NCBI RefSeq assembly: GCF_954871325.1
Contig: NC_088775.1
Location: 84,979,561 to 85,043,560, forward strand
DNA: 64,000 bases
DNA from: Gordionus sp. m RMFG-2023
Lineage: Eukaryota > Nematomorpha > Gordioida > Chordodea > Parachordodidae
Direction of reading: 5' to 3'
A program made the translations under genes and the position numbers. The notes below the pieces were generated by a model. That model ran no database searches and was not told where the DNA came from. It worked only from the letters and a program-made list of their open reading frames with translations. This document shows, in pieces, positions 11,135 to 22,415 of this stretch; the stretch's first letter is position 1; every line of letters starts with the position of its first letter.

Positions 11135-11496
11135 GTATTATAATTATCTTAAATTACATTTTACATTTTATTGATTGCGTATTATAATTATCTTAAATTA
11201 CATTTTACATTTTATTGATTGCGTATTATAATTATCGCAAATTAATTATATTTTTTGATTAAATTTTTAAAAAAAATAAAATTAATAAAAGATAAAAAAA
11301 AAGGAGTTGTAAAAAAAAAGAGGAGTTGACGTAAGTTTTTTTTTTAAAATAAGAAAATTATTATCAAAAGTTAAGTGTGGAAATTAATTAAATTTAAAGG
11401 AGTTGAAACAAAATAGTTTGAAATAAGAAAATTGCGTTTAAAGAGTTGATCGTTTTTTTTTATTAAAAAGTGTTAATAAGGGAGAGAAATACTACA
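11135..11496 (+). repeat. 3' LTR of the Ty3/gypsy element
   Basis: Direct copy of 4544-4905, reading as identical. A purine-rich stretch (gaggggggaatgaagagatgg), a plausible polypurine tract, lies 20-40 bases upstream. A TGTTGGCGGCGGC just before the shared sequence may belong to the LTR. Confidence 0.85.
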
Positions 11497-11690
11497 AAAT
11501 GATAGTTTATTATAAAAATTTGAGATAATTCATATACCATTATAAAAAATTAAAGTGATATTTAGTTTTGAAAAAATTATAAAATAAGAAGCGATAAAAA
11601 TTGTAGAATAAAAATTTTTTTAAATGAAAATTAATAATATTTTTATTCTTATATATAGTAGCAGAGAAAAGCTTATGGAGAGGGGGGGGG
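11497..11690. other. AT-rich DNA after the retroelement
   Basis: Nothing is recognised. It ends at a run of G (about 11692-11701). Confidence 0.3.
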
Positions 11691-11719
11691 GAGTATTTTT
11701 CGTAATAAAAAAATTATAT

Positions 11720-12256
11720 TTGTACCGTTTTTAGTTCGATTTGTACCATCTACCGTTTTTGAGATATTCAAAGAACAAAATGGGAGGCCAACTTCACGAC
11801 AGCCCCCCCCAACTTTTGAACTTAAAAATAAAAAGTGAATAGGTCGATAATGATTTGTACCGTTTTCAGTTCGATTTGTACCATCACCGTTTTCCAGCTA
11901 TTGACCGTTGAAAATATAGTGCCAAAAATAAAAAACACTTAAAATTTTTTTTTTAAAGTTTTTTAACGTACAACGGTAGAGAATTTTTTTCTCTTCCTAA
12001 TGATGCCTCAAAGCTTTATCTTCATTATTTATTTCGGAATCAAATTTTAAACCTTATATTATAGCGTCAAGTTAGCCCCCCCCCCCCCGATATTCAAAAT
12101 TTGAGATTTTTCAAATTTTTAAACGGGATTGATTTGTACTGTTTCAAACTCGATTTGCACTATTACCGTTTTCCAGCTATTGACCGTTAAAGATATGGCG
12201 CCAAAAATAAAAAACACTCACATTTATTTTTTAAAAATTTTTTTAACGTACAACGT
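11720..12256. repeat. Three degenerate direct repeats with poly-C tracts
   Basis: A unit beginning near gatttgtaccgtttt and containing accgttttccagctattgac occurs at about 11720-11847 (short), 11848-12129 and, truncated, 12130-12256. The first two include a poly-C run (11803-11810 and 12076-12088). The second and third share ccaaaaataaaaaacact and aacgtacaacg. The third is cut off where the 310-bp array begins. The repeat is not assigned to a known family. Confidence 0.7.
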
Positions 12257-13870
12257 ATTGGAAACTAGTGCTTTAACCTCAAAACAATCTAAATCACACC
12301 TAGAAGATATCTATCATGATATATATAAATAAAAATATAAAATATGTATAATATTTAGGATATCTTAAGCTTAGATTAAAGATGATTAAGATAATAATAT
12401 TTTCTAAGATGAGTTCCACTTTCATTGCTAATTTTTAAAAATATTACTTCTAATATTAATAATATATTTTTTAATATATAATAGTACATAAGCAGTTTAT
12501 ATTAAAAATAATTTTTCTTTTTATATATTTAATTATAACATTTTATTGTCCAAAAAACAACATCAATATTGGAAACTAGTGCTTTAACCTCAAAACAATC
12601 TAAATCTCACCTAGAAGATAACTATCATGGTATATATAAATAAAAATATAAAATATGTATAATATTTAGGATATCTTAAGCTTAGATTAAAGATGATTAA
12701 GATAATAATATTTTCTAAGATGAGTTCCACTTTCATTGCTAATTTTTAAAAATATTACTTCTAATATTTAATATATTTTATAATATATAATAGTAAATAA
12801 GCAGTTTATATTGAAAATAATTTTTCTTTTTATATATTTAATTATAACATTTTATTGTCCAAAAAACAACATCAGTATTGGAAACTAGTGCTTTAACCTC
12901 AAAACAATCTAAATCTCACCTAGAAGATAACTATCATGGTATATATAAATAAAAATATGTATAATATTTAGGATTTCTTAAGCTTAGATTAAAGATGATT
13001 AGGATAATAATATTTTCTAAGATGAGTTCCACTTTTATTGCTAGTTTTTAAAAATATTACTTCTAATATTAATAATATATTTTTTAATATATAATAGTAC
13101 ATAAGCAATTTATATTGAAAATAATTTTTCTTTTTATATATTTAATTATAACATTTTATGTCCAAAAAACAACATCAGTATTGGAAACTAGTGCTTTAAC
13201 CTCAAAACAATCTAAATCTCACCTAGAAGATAACTATCATGATATATATAAATAAAAATATAAAATATGTATAATATTTAGGATTTCTTAAGCTTAGATT
13301 AAAGATGATTAGGATAATAATATTTTCTAAGATGAGTTCCACTTTCATTGCTAATTTTATTACTTCTAATATTAATAATATATTTTTTAATATATAATAG
13401 TACATAAGCAATTTATATTGAAAATAATTTTTCTTTTTATATATTTAATTATAACATTTTATTGTCCAAAAAACAACATCAGTATTGGGAACTAGTGCTT
13501 TAACCTCAAAACAATCTAAATCTCACCTAGAAGATAACTATCATGGTATATATAAATAAAAATATAAAATATGTATAATATTTAGGATATCTTAAGCTTA
13601 GATTAAAGATGATTAAGATAATAATATTTTCTAAGATGAGTTCCACTTTCGTTGCAAATTTTTAAAAATATTACTTCTAATATTAATAATATATTTTTTA
13701 ATATATAATAGTATAAGCAATTTATATTGAAAATAATTTTTCTTTTTATATATTTAATTATAACATTTTATTGTCCAAAAAACAACATCAGTATTGGAAA
13801 CTAGTGCTTTAACCTCAAAACAATCTAAATCTCACCTAGAAGATAACTATCATGGTATATATAAATAAAA
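12257..13870 (+). repeat. 310-bp tandem array, left arm (five units and a partial)
   Basis: Unit starts fall at about 12257, 12568, 12877, 13180, 13484 and 13793, each beginning attggaaactagtgctttaa and ending with a ccaaaaaacaacatcagt block. Units differ by a few bases and by small indels; one lacks a 12-bp piece near 13350. The sixth is cut after about 75 bp by the hAT fragment. Open frames of about 62 codons inside the units are low-complexity and recur simply because the unit does. Confidence 0.92.
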
Positions 13871-14120
13871 AGAAATGCCCTTATTCTTGTTGAAATAGCG
13901 AAGGATCAGGGGAAATGTTTTAATATTTCCCTTATTTGATGCATCTGTTAAAATAGCATATGGATGCCCTTCTTTCAAATCGTCTAGAATTGACCTCTTG
14001 GATTCAGATCCTAACACATTTGTGATAGCCTTGCTCATTTTTGTCCTACCACAAGTAAAGTTAGCACTTATTTTGGAGTCGTTAAATATTATGGGGAAGA
14101 GATTCGACCCACATTAGATT
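13862..14120 (-). pseudogene. hAT-family transposase fragment at the centre of the palindrome
   Basis: The minus strand reads in one frame through CGRTKMSKAITNVLGSE, DDLKEGHPYAILTDASNKG and FPLILRYFNKNKG. This is the conserved start of the RNase H-like domain of a subgroup of hAT transposase-like (ZMYM/BED-type) proteins, in which a CGRTK motif precedes a TDASN motif holding the first catalytic Asp. Only about 80 residues survive, with the 310-bp array on both sides in opposite orientations. It is a fragment, not a gene. Confidence 0.65.
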
Positions 14121-15168
14121 GCTTTAAGGTTAAAGCACTAGTTTCCAATACTGATGTTGTTTTTTGGACAATAAAATGTTATAATTAAATATATAAAAAG
14201 AAAAATTATTTTCAATATAAACTGCTTATGTACTATTATATATTAAAAAATATATTATTAATATTAGAAGTAATATTTTTAAAAATTTGCAACGAAAGTG
14301 GAACTCATCTTAGAAAATATTATTATCTTAATCATCTTTAATCTAAGCTTAAGATATCCTAAATATTATACATATTTTATATTTTTATTTATATATACCA
14401 TGATAGTTATCTTCTAGGTGAGATTTAGATTGTTTTGAGGTTAAAGCACTAGTTCCCAATACTGATGTTGTTTTTTGGACAATAAAATGTTATAATTAAA
14501 TATATAAAAAGAAAAATTATTTTCAATATAAATTGCTTATGTACTATTATATATTAAAAAATATATTATTAATATTAGAAGTAATAAAATTAGCAATGAA
14601 AGTGGAACTCATCTTAGAAAATATTATTATCCTAATCATCTTTAATCTAAGCTTAAGAAATCCTAAATATTATACATATTTTATATTTTTATTTATATAT
14701 ACCATGATAGTTATCTTCTAGGTGAGATTTAGATTGTTTTGAGGTTAAAGCACTAGTTTCCAATACTGATGTTGTTTTTTGGACAATAAAATGTTATAAT
14801 TAAATATATAAAAAGAAAAATTATTTTCAATATAAATTGCTTATGTACTATTATATATTAAAAAATATATTATTAATATTAGAAGTAATATTTTTAAAAA
14901 TTAGCAATGAAAGTGGAACTCATCTTAGAAAATATTATTATCTTAATCATCTTTAATCTAAGCTTAAGATATCCTAAATATTATACATATTTTATATTTT
15001 TATATACCATGATCGTTATCTTCTAGGTGAGATTTAGATTGCTTTGAGGTTAAAGCACCAGTTTCCAATACTGATGTTGTTTTTTGGACAATAAAATGTT
15101 ATAATTAAATATATAAAAAGAAAAATTATTTTCAATATAAACTGTTTATGTACTATTATATATTTATA
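14121..15168 (-). repeat. 310-bp tandem array, right arm (inverted; three units and a partial)
   Basis: Unit boundaries lie near 14146, 14456, 14763 and 15067, in reverse orientation to the left arm. Diagnostic variants are mirrored. The unit with the 12-bp deletion is the second from the centre in both arms (near 13350 and 14590), and the variant gcaacgaaag is in the innermost unit of both (near 13650 and 14290). The right arm was therefore copied from the left arm, or the reverse, after those variants arose. Confidence 0.9.
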
Positions 15169-15184
15169 ATTATACATACTATAT

Positions 15185-15330
15185 ACATTAATTATACATA
15201 CCACGAACACAATCACGAAGATGCTTAAGTTCCACCACCTCAGGAATCACTGGCACTGATTTCTTGAAGAAATTCTTAATTGATTTTTGTTTCATACCAG
15301 TTGAGGTTGTTGAGGTGCCAATACCAAATA
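15185..15330 (-). pseudogene. Second hAT-like coding fragment near the array
   Basis: The minus strand reads through KQKSIKNFFKKSVPVIPEVV and continues to LKHLRDCVRG, followed by a possible splice donor GTATGT. The lysine-rich start resembles the N-terminus of BED/ZMYM-type hAT transposase-like proteins, and it has the same orientation as the fragment at 13862-14120. It may be an upstream exon of the same decayed transposase; that link is inference. Confidence 0.4.
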
Positions 15331-15425
15331 TGATGTTGCTTTTTGGACAATAAAACATGTATATTTTAATTAAATATATAAAAATAAAAATTATTTTAAA
15401 AAAAAACTGCTTTTGTACTATTATT
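15331..15425 (-). repeat. Partial unit of the 310-bp repeat
   Basis: The gatgttgctttttggacaat to actgcttttgtactatta segment matches the start of the inverted units, more diverged than the array copies. Confidence 0.7.
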
Positions 15426-17391
15426 TATACACACCTTATCGTCGATCTAGAATTGGAGTGATCCACTTGTGCCAATGTTTAAAATGTGAAAATCAACATT
15501 AAAGTTTAAAATCAAATACGCAAAGGATGCATGCAACCTTCTTTTTTTTCTTGCCAAAAAAAATGTCCTACTTTTGTTGTCCATTCCATAAGCATAACTA
15601 TTTTGGTCTCCTTATTAAACCTCAAGATTATAAATTAAACTGAATCAGGTATATTATATATAAATTTTAATTATAATATTTAAAAACACAAATTTTACAT
15701 AACTATTTTGGTCTCCTTATTAAACTTCAAGATTATAAATTAAACTGATTGAGGTTAATATGCTGCTTATGTTCATTAATTGAGAGAAAAATTAAAAGTG
15801 AGAAATATAGGGTTAGCATAAATCTTGATTTAAAAAAAATGATTTAAATCTTGATTTTTTTGATTTATATCAAAATGATAATAATTATTTAAATAAATGT
15901 AAGAATCATATTAAAAAAATTTGCCTAGGACTGGGGCATATAGAGTAAAAGTAATTTTTTAACATACATTCATTTAATTATATTACTATACAATAATATC
16001 CAGTTTATTGATTAACAAAACAAGTACTTTCTAAGCTTATACTTATTATATTTTCAATATTATATATATATTTGCCTATTTATAATAAATATTAATTAAT
16101 TATTTATATAAAAATATTTATATCTTACATTGATTATAATAAATTTAAACAATGAATATTATAGTTATAAGAAAAAGTATATTATTTATTATTTACAAAA
16201 AGATTCAATCTAATTTGAAATAGATTTTATAAACTAATGAAGCTAAAAAATATCAATGTACATTTTTATTTGTAAGAGAATAATTCAAATTGTAGCATGT
16301 TATAAAGTAAGATTTTATTTGGTTTTATTATAAAATGATGAGAAATGTGTGATAAAAAAAGGATGTTTGTATAAAAGATGACATGATAATCATAAAAACC
16401 ATATGTGTTGGTGTCCAAAATAATATCATTTTTATGAAAACAAAAAATTGATTTCGAAATTTTGTAAATTTAAAATAAAGTAAAAAATTATTTAAAAAGT
16501 ATTCCCTGTGGGAATATATTCTTGCAAAGTTATATTAAAATATCTATTAATTTGGCCAGAACAGCCATTTGAAATCATTTATAAAATTTTATCAATGTTT
16601 AGTGCTTAATATAATATTTTAATTTTACAGTAAGATAAAATTATTAGCAAAATAGAACATTTTAACTTAAATCTGTTTGGTATTGGTTTGGTATATAATA
16701 TCCACTTTCTAAAAGTTCTATTCTTCTATGAAAATGTCGAGTGGAGCACTGCAATTATAGAATCTAGATAACGATATAAAATATATTAAGTATTAAAATA
16801 TATTTATAATAATTATACATACTATTTATCTTATCTTATCTAGCACGTTGGTCATAGACCTGCCCAAAATGAGCGAACGTGAATTTTATGAAGGCCCACC
16901 CTTCATAAAATTATGCCGATTTATTTTCTCAAGGATACCAACAAACCTTGTACCCAGTTGTAGTTTAACTAAATGAGTGCAACTTAACCTTTCCGATATT
17001 GTAATTGTAATTTAAATAAATAATAATATAAGGCATATATATCTTATTTGTTTATTAATCTTGAATAGTTATATTCATGATAAGGAATGAGTTAAGAATA
17101 TTTGAATCTATAGACATCAAAATTACATTTCATTTGTTGGGTTATATTCTTCCAAAAGATGAACCGGAAAAACTTTGCCATTTGGGATGGATACTAACTT
17201 CAAATTTTGAAAATGTCGAATGGATATGGATTGGATGGAGAATTTAAAATTAGCGGAAAAATAAAATAAAAGAACTAGACATATTTTTCGAATAAATATT
17301 TAAAATTTATTTTAAAAATATAAAAATAATCAAATACTGTCTCTCAAAATTATTATTTATATATTAAAAACCTTAAAATGCTAAAAAAAAA
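15426..17391. other. AT-rich intergenic DNA
   Basis: No gene is recognisable. Near 15812-15900, sequence rich in ttgatttaaa/gatttaaatc, preceded by tagggttag, resembles the subterminal sequence of some hAT elements, but no second end is found. A block around 15594-15640 (taactattttggtctcctta) is repeated near 15701-15745. Confidence 0.35.
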
Positions 17392-17655
17392 AATTGTGGG
17401 AGAAATTAAAAAATTGTGGGAGAAATTAAAAAATTGTGGGAGAAATTAAAAAATTGTGGGAGATTTTTGTGGGAGATTTCTAATTGTGGGAGTTTTGTGG
17501 GAGTGAGATGTATGTGGGTAAACTAAAAAATTGTGGGAGACTCCCACTGATGGGGGGAGGCATGGCAACCCTGGTCTGAACCAAGGGTCCAACCACGGGT
17601 CTGAACCAAGGGTCCGACTACGAGTCTGAACCAAGGGTCTGTGCTCCGAGCAGGC
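17392..17655. repeat. Minisatellites: 20-bp unit, then a 24-bp unit
   Basis: agaaattaaaaaattgtggg repeats perfectly three times (17401-17460) with degenerate copies to about 17535. From about 17572, a unit of about 24 bp built on gtctgaaccaagggtcc repeats three times. The junction ggcaaccctgg reads, on the minus strand, like a hAT-type CAGGGTTGCC end, but no partner end is visible. Confidence 0.7.
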
Positions 17656-18562
17656 CTGAATACAAAATTGGTTTTTAAATTTTACACAACCAAGCAAATT
17701 AACAACCCTACAACAACCATATTTATTTATATTATATCACCAAAACAATATATTTTTGTAAAACAAAATTGTAATATTTTTATTAATTATTAATTTTTTT
17801 TGAGAATATTATTATCGATTCAGAGAATTATTTTTCCTTAATATAAAAGTAAGAAATAAATTATTATTGTGATTATGATTTTTAGATAAAATAAAAATTA
17901 AAGAGCTTCACATTAGGAGTTTCGAAAACCACAATATCAAGGTGAATTTATAGATTTAAATATGATGGCATTTGTTGAATTTTAATTTTGGTAGGTTATT
18001 TTATGCTAAATAAAATAGTTAAAATTATATTTGTCAAGTAATGTTAAAGATAGAAAAAATGTAAGGGCCTATCATTTAGACATAATTTTTTAAATAAACA
18101 TTATTTCATAACTATTCATTAAATTTAAATACGATGATATTTATGTTATAAATTTGATCAGTTATAGCCCATAACTCCTAGAGCCATGTTCATCCTAATC
18201 TAAGATTTGTATAAATAAAGTATCATCTATCAAAAAAAAAATTAGAAAAAAAATTACCTTTTTTTATTATATTCATTGGTATTTGATATTAAAGAACTAT
18301 TATTAAGCTTCATAATAAAATTTAAATTATTTGTCTAACATAATTATTTCTCGAGATATTTTCAAATAAATGAGGCGCATTTTGTCAAAAAAGTACCATT
18401 TTTCTTCCGCGCTTTAAACGCCCATATAGCCGGTAAGCAGTGTTGGGAGATAAAATTTACTTTTTTTCTTAGTTATAGTATATATATTACCAGTATGCAA
18501 AATTTAAGAAAAAAATGAAAGGGGTTGGGTTGAAACCTTGGTTGATTTTATATGGAATTCAC
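17656..18562. other. AT-rich DNA, nothing recognised
   Basis: No coding region or repeat can be supported between the minisatellites and the hAT element. Confidence 0.35.
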
Positions 18563-18570
18563 CATATATA

Positions 18571-20654
18571 CAGGGTTGGAGTATCGCGGATATTTGTATC
18601 TTGTATCTTTTTTAAAATTTTGGAAAGTATCTTGTATCCAGTATCTAAGATACATATTATTTAAAAGTATTTGTATCTTAACCAACTTTGTATTCAAAAA
18701 GATACAGATACTTTAAAAAAAATTTATATTGGTTAATTTAAATAGTATTAAAATTTAAAATGATATTGTTTTAAGATTTAAATGAAAAATTTAATCAAAA
18801 TTTAGATATTTTAAGATAATTTTTGATATATGACGTTGGTCGTCATATAGCAATTTGCTAACAATAGAACTACCATATTTGAATCGTTTTATATCTGTCT
18901 ATTTTAAAATTATGGAAGAAGAAAATAGAATAATATGTTTATCTTCGTCTTCAGATGATTCTTCAACCGAAAATTATAACAATAAATTTAAACTAAGCAT
19001 ACTTAATGGCAAATTTTTGAAGTACTTCAAGATGATCATAATAAAGAAATTCATCGTGACTTTGGTATTGACGAAAAAGTTATAGCAACTGTTACAGATA
19101 ACGGCTCTAACTTTAAGAAAACTTTCAAGGAGTTTGGATATTCTATGGAAGCTGTAGAGAATGACTTTGACATCAATGATGATGAATGTATAGAATTCGA
19201 AATCATTGAAAGTATTATTTAATACTTCTTTAAAATTTATTATGATATTGTAAATTTAGTAAAAAAATTTATTCAAATAAAATTATTTATTTGTTTATTT
19301 AAGGGTCTAAAGAAGCCTCAATAACATTGCCTCAACACATTCGTTGTTTGTGCCATACGATAAGTCTAATTGCCACAACAGATGTCGAGAGAGCTATTAT
19401 CCTAACATTTCTAAAATTCATCATCCTGCAATAGCTAAATGTACTAAGCTATGGAATGCAAATAATAGGCCTAAAACTGCAGAACTTATCAAAGCAGTTT
19501 TAGGAAAACAATTAGTTACACCTTGTTGCACTAGATGGAATAGTTAGTATGATAGTCTTCATAGTTTATTAAAATTTAAAGGCGAACTTCCTAAATTATG
19601 TCAAAAATTAGAATTTCCTAAATTAAGAGATATTGAAATTCAATATTTAGAAGAATATTGCAATATAATGGCCCCATTGGCTATAGCGATTGACAAAATA
19701 CAGAGTGAAATCAACTGCTAATTATGGAGAATCAGCTCCAATTTTAAATGTCGTTAAAAAAATTACAAATTTAATTCAAACCAATCTACAATTTTGCAAA
19801 CCATTAGCTGTTGCCATAGAAAATTATCTAAATAAAAGATTTAAAAATATATATGATTTTGATAACAATTTTAAGAGTTCATTTTTGGCAACTATTTCTC
19901 ATCCCTATTTTAAAAATCGTTGGATTGATGGTGAAAAAGAAAAAAAATACCTTCAGAATTTGTCATTACATGAAGTTTTAATTGTTTTTAAAAATAATAT
20001 TGAAATTAATACTTCAATAAAATCTTCAATTGATGAAGATGATGATTACTTTTGCCTTAAAAGTACCACATCCAATTCTAATAATTCAATAAATGATATT
20101 GAAATAGAGGTCCTAAATTATATGAGATGACAGGCGGAGTATAAATATGTTAAATAGTTATAAATATATAAAAGAAATATTTATTATAAATATAACACAA
20201 TATTACCCTCCTCAGCCCCCGTTGAAAGATTATTTAGCTTTGCTAATATGATTAATAGACCAAATCGTCAAAGATTGAACGAAAAATTAATAATATTAAA
20301 AAATAATGCTGATTTATTATTATTTACTAATTATATAATTACTAAATGGAATATCGCATTATCTTTTATAATAAATTTGTTATTTTCTACATATTATTTT
20401 AAATATTTTTTTATAAATTTATATTATAGATAAGAAAATAAAGCTTTATACATTTTTATTTTGACTATTTAAAGTTTTTTAAAAAAGTATCTTGTATCTT
20501 AGATACTTTTTTTAAAAAAATACAAGTATCTTGTATCTTATATCTTATTGAAATTTTTCTAAAGTATCTAGTATCTTGTATCTTAAATACAAAATTTTAT
20601 AAAGTATCTGTATCTGTATCCGAATACAATTTTCTGAAAATTTGCCCAACCCTG
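18571..20654 (+). mobile_element. hAT transposon, decayed, with 8-bp target duplication
   Basis: The element begins CAGGGTTGG and ends CCAACCCTG. It is flanked on both sides by catatata (18563-18570 and 20655-20662), an exact 8-bp target duplication as made by hAT elements. Both subterminal regions are packed with gtatcttgtatct repeats. Inside is a plus-strand transposase remnant (18912-20380) with stops, frame changes and missing sections, so it cannot encode an active enzyme. The same subterminal repeat marks the element at 55326-57828, so they form one family. Confidence 0.9.
18912..20380 (+). pseudogene. hAT transposase pseudogene
   Basis: Recognisable parts follow the hAT order. An acidic Ser-rich start (MEEENRIICLSSSSDD) is followed by ATVTDNGSNFKKTFKEFG (second catalytic Asp region), then LPQHIRCLCHT with ISLIATTDVERA, KLWNANNRPKTAELIKAVLG and TPCCTRWNS (the CxxH and RW motifs), and EEYCNIMAPLAIAIDKIQ. 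Near 20195-20310 comes the C-terminal dimerisation block SSAPVERLFSFANMI with RLNEKLIILKNNADLLLF. The BED zinc finger and the first catalytic Asp are missing through an internal deletion, and several stops and frameshifts separate the rest. About 450 residues remain, against about 600-700 in intact relatives. Confidence 0.85.
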
Positions 20655-20662
20655 CATATATA

Positions 20663-20989
20663 TATATCTGAATTAACTATATTTGTCAAACCTATATATC
20701 GGTAAGTATTGGAATGAATATCAGAAAATACAACTAGTTCTAATTTTTTTAAAGTAACTAATTACAGTTTATTCAAAAGAAATTATTTAGTTATTTTTCC
20801 CAAAAATATAACTAATCACTTTAACAAAAGTATCATCGATAACAATTAACATTTATTTAAGGATGATCAAAATCAATTAATTTTTTTAATAAAAAGGTTT
20901 CTAATGTTTGTTTAAATTAAAAATTTTCCAAGTTATTGGTTCGTTTTAAAAATATTATAAATAAATAATGTGCACAGCACAATGACACA
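20663..20989. other. AT-rich DNA, nothing recognised
   Basis: No gene or repeat is seen between the hAT element and the TTCC microsatellite. Confidence 0.35.
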
Positions 20990-21125
20990 ATTCCTTCCTT
21001 CCTTTTCTTCCTTCCTTTCTTTTCTTCCTTCCTTCCTTCCTTCCTTCCTTCCTTCCTTCCTTCCTTCCTTCCTTCCTTCCTTCCTTCCTTCCTTCCTTCC
21101 TTCCTTCCTTCCTTCCTTCCTTCCT
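20990..21125. repeat. (TTCC)n microsatellite
   Basis: About 24 uninterrupted copies of TTCC follow a short interrupted section. The minus-strand open frame across it (Glu-Gly-Arg-Lys repeats) is only a by-product of the repeat. Confidence 0.97.
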
Positions 21126-21876
21126 AATTTAGGCAATTTTCTAATTTGAGTTGATGTTCTTGATCCTTGAGTACTCAAATAAGACAAGTTATACTTTCAT
21201 TTATAATTACACTGAATTTCTTTTCTTTTTAAACTATAAATAAATACTTTCCAATTAATTTTTCGAAAAAAAATGATTTCTTTCCCCTTGGGGCATATTT
21301 CTAAGAAAGTATTTCTTTCTATATATTTATAATAAATAAACTTAAGAAGTATATCGATATTTTTTCCCCTGTCATTTGGTTTTAATGTCTTAATTTTATC
21401 GAAAATTGAAAAAAAAATTAAATATTTTTCCATTCATATTGAATATAATGATATTGATTAATCTTATCTTTTTTAAATATTTATTACAGAGAATTGAGCA
21501 AGAATCTATGGCATATATTCCTGCCCTCCTTCCGAAGTAAATAATTTTAGGAATTAGGAAGAAATGGAGATACAAAAATGCGAAAGCGCCGCCATTATAT
21601 ATGAGATCCAACTGACAGTTTGAGTGAATGGTAGTAGCTTATGTAGGATTTAATGTTTGTGTAGGGAAGTGGGGGGGGGGGGGTGGATATTAAATTATAT
21701 GAATTATTCTAGTAGCTATTTAAGAATATTTTACGTTTAAATTTCCTAAATTTATTAAGAGTAGTGACCATAAAATATTGACAATTATTAATACACAAAT
21801 TAAATATATAATCGGCGTATGCATTATAAAATAAATTATCGAAAGAAAAGCGTTGTAAAAATTAAAATTTGAATAT
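21126..21876. other. AT-rich DNA with a poly-G tract
   Basis: No gene is supported; minus-strand open frames of 71-78 codons here lack any recognisable domain. A run of 13 G occupies 21671-21683. Confidence 0.4.
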
Positions 21877-21973
21877 ATAAATTTTAATTATATTTTTAAA
21901 ATAAATTTTAATTATATTTTTAAAATAAATTTTAATTATATTTTTAAAATAAATTTTAATTATATTTTTAAAA
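21877..21973. repeat. 24-bp tandem repeat, four copies
   Basis: The unit ataaattttaattatatttt plus taaa repeats four times almost perfectly. Confidence 0.9.
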
Positions 21974-22205
21974 TATTGTTAGAAATTTAGATTAATGCAT
22001 AAAAATATTTTAAGAATTATTGCATGTATATAAACTTACAAAGTATTCATTAAATAAATTTGGTGTATTAAAGAATGGGAAAAATTATAGTTAAGAATCA
22101 ATCTTCTTTGGGAGTGAGTTAATTTTTCAATGACTTCACAGTGCTTAGTGTCCGTTCCCTATGTATATTAAGAAGGGTATCACTCCTTTAATCTATTTTC
22201 AGAGA

Positions 22206-22415
22206 TAGTACTTTTATTAAATAGTTCGATTTGAGATTATTTTTAAAAACGGCTAACTAGTACCCAAGTTTGAAGATATTGCTCCCGGGTGGTACAAGGA
22301 TTTGGACATCTATTATCATATCTCGAATCGAAGGCCTGGACCAAATTTTTCTAACAAAAATATTAAATTAGCTCTTTTTCAAAAATCGCACAAATCGAAC
22401 CATTTTACAACACTA
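22206..22415. mobile_element. hAT-like MITE (copy B), diverged
   Basis: The left end TAGTACTTTTATTAAATAGT with TCGATTT pairs with a right end AAATCGAACCATTTTACAAC and ACTA. An internal aaaaacggctaac near the left end matches the family. No convincing target duplication remains, so the exact edges are uncertain. Confidence 0.5.

Larger units (their letters stand above)
4544..11496 (+). mobile_element. Ty3/gypsy LTR retrotransposon, nearly whole
   Basis: A 6.95-kb element bounded by two direct repeats of 362 bp that read as identical. In order it holds the 5' LTR, a primer-binding-site-like sequence, a nucleocapsid-like gag region with four zinc knuckles, an aspartic protease, reverse transcriptase (YMDD), RNase H, integrase (HHCC and DDE regions), a repeat-rich non-coding tract, a GC-rich open frame with a fifth zinc knuckle, and the 3' LTR. 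The order protease, reverse transcriptase, RNase H, integrase is that of Ty3/gypsy and not of Ty1/copia. The flanking aaat on both sides may be a 4-bp target duplication, weak evidence in AT-rich DNA. Identical LTRs suggest a recent insertion. Coding is spread over several frames. Some changes of frame are usual in the family; otherwise about two interruptions are apparent. I see no clear capsid domain and no envelope gene. Confidence 0.92.

Noticed and set aside
13223-14721. Two nearly identical 62-residue frames (13223-13411 and 14533-14721)
   Set aside because: They are the same repeat unit in opposite arms of the 310-bp array; composition is low-complexity and no domain is seen.
20933-21187. 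Open frame of Glu-Gly-Arg-Lys repeats
   Set aside because: Produced by the TTCC microsatellite.
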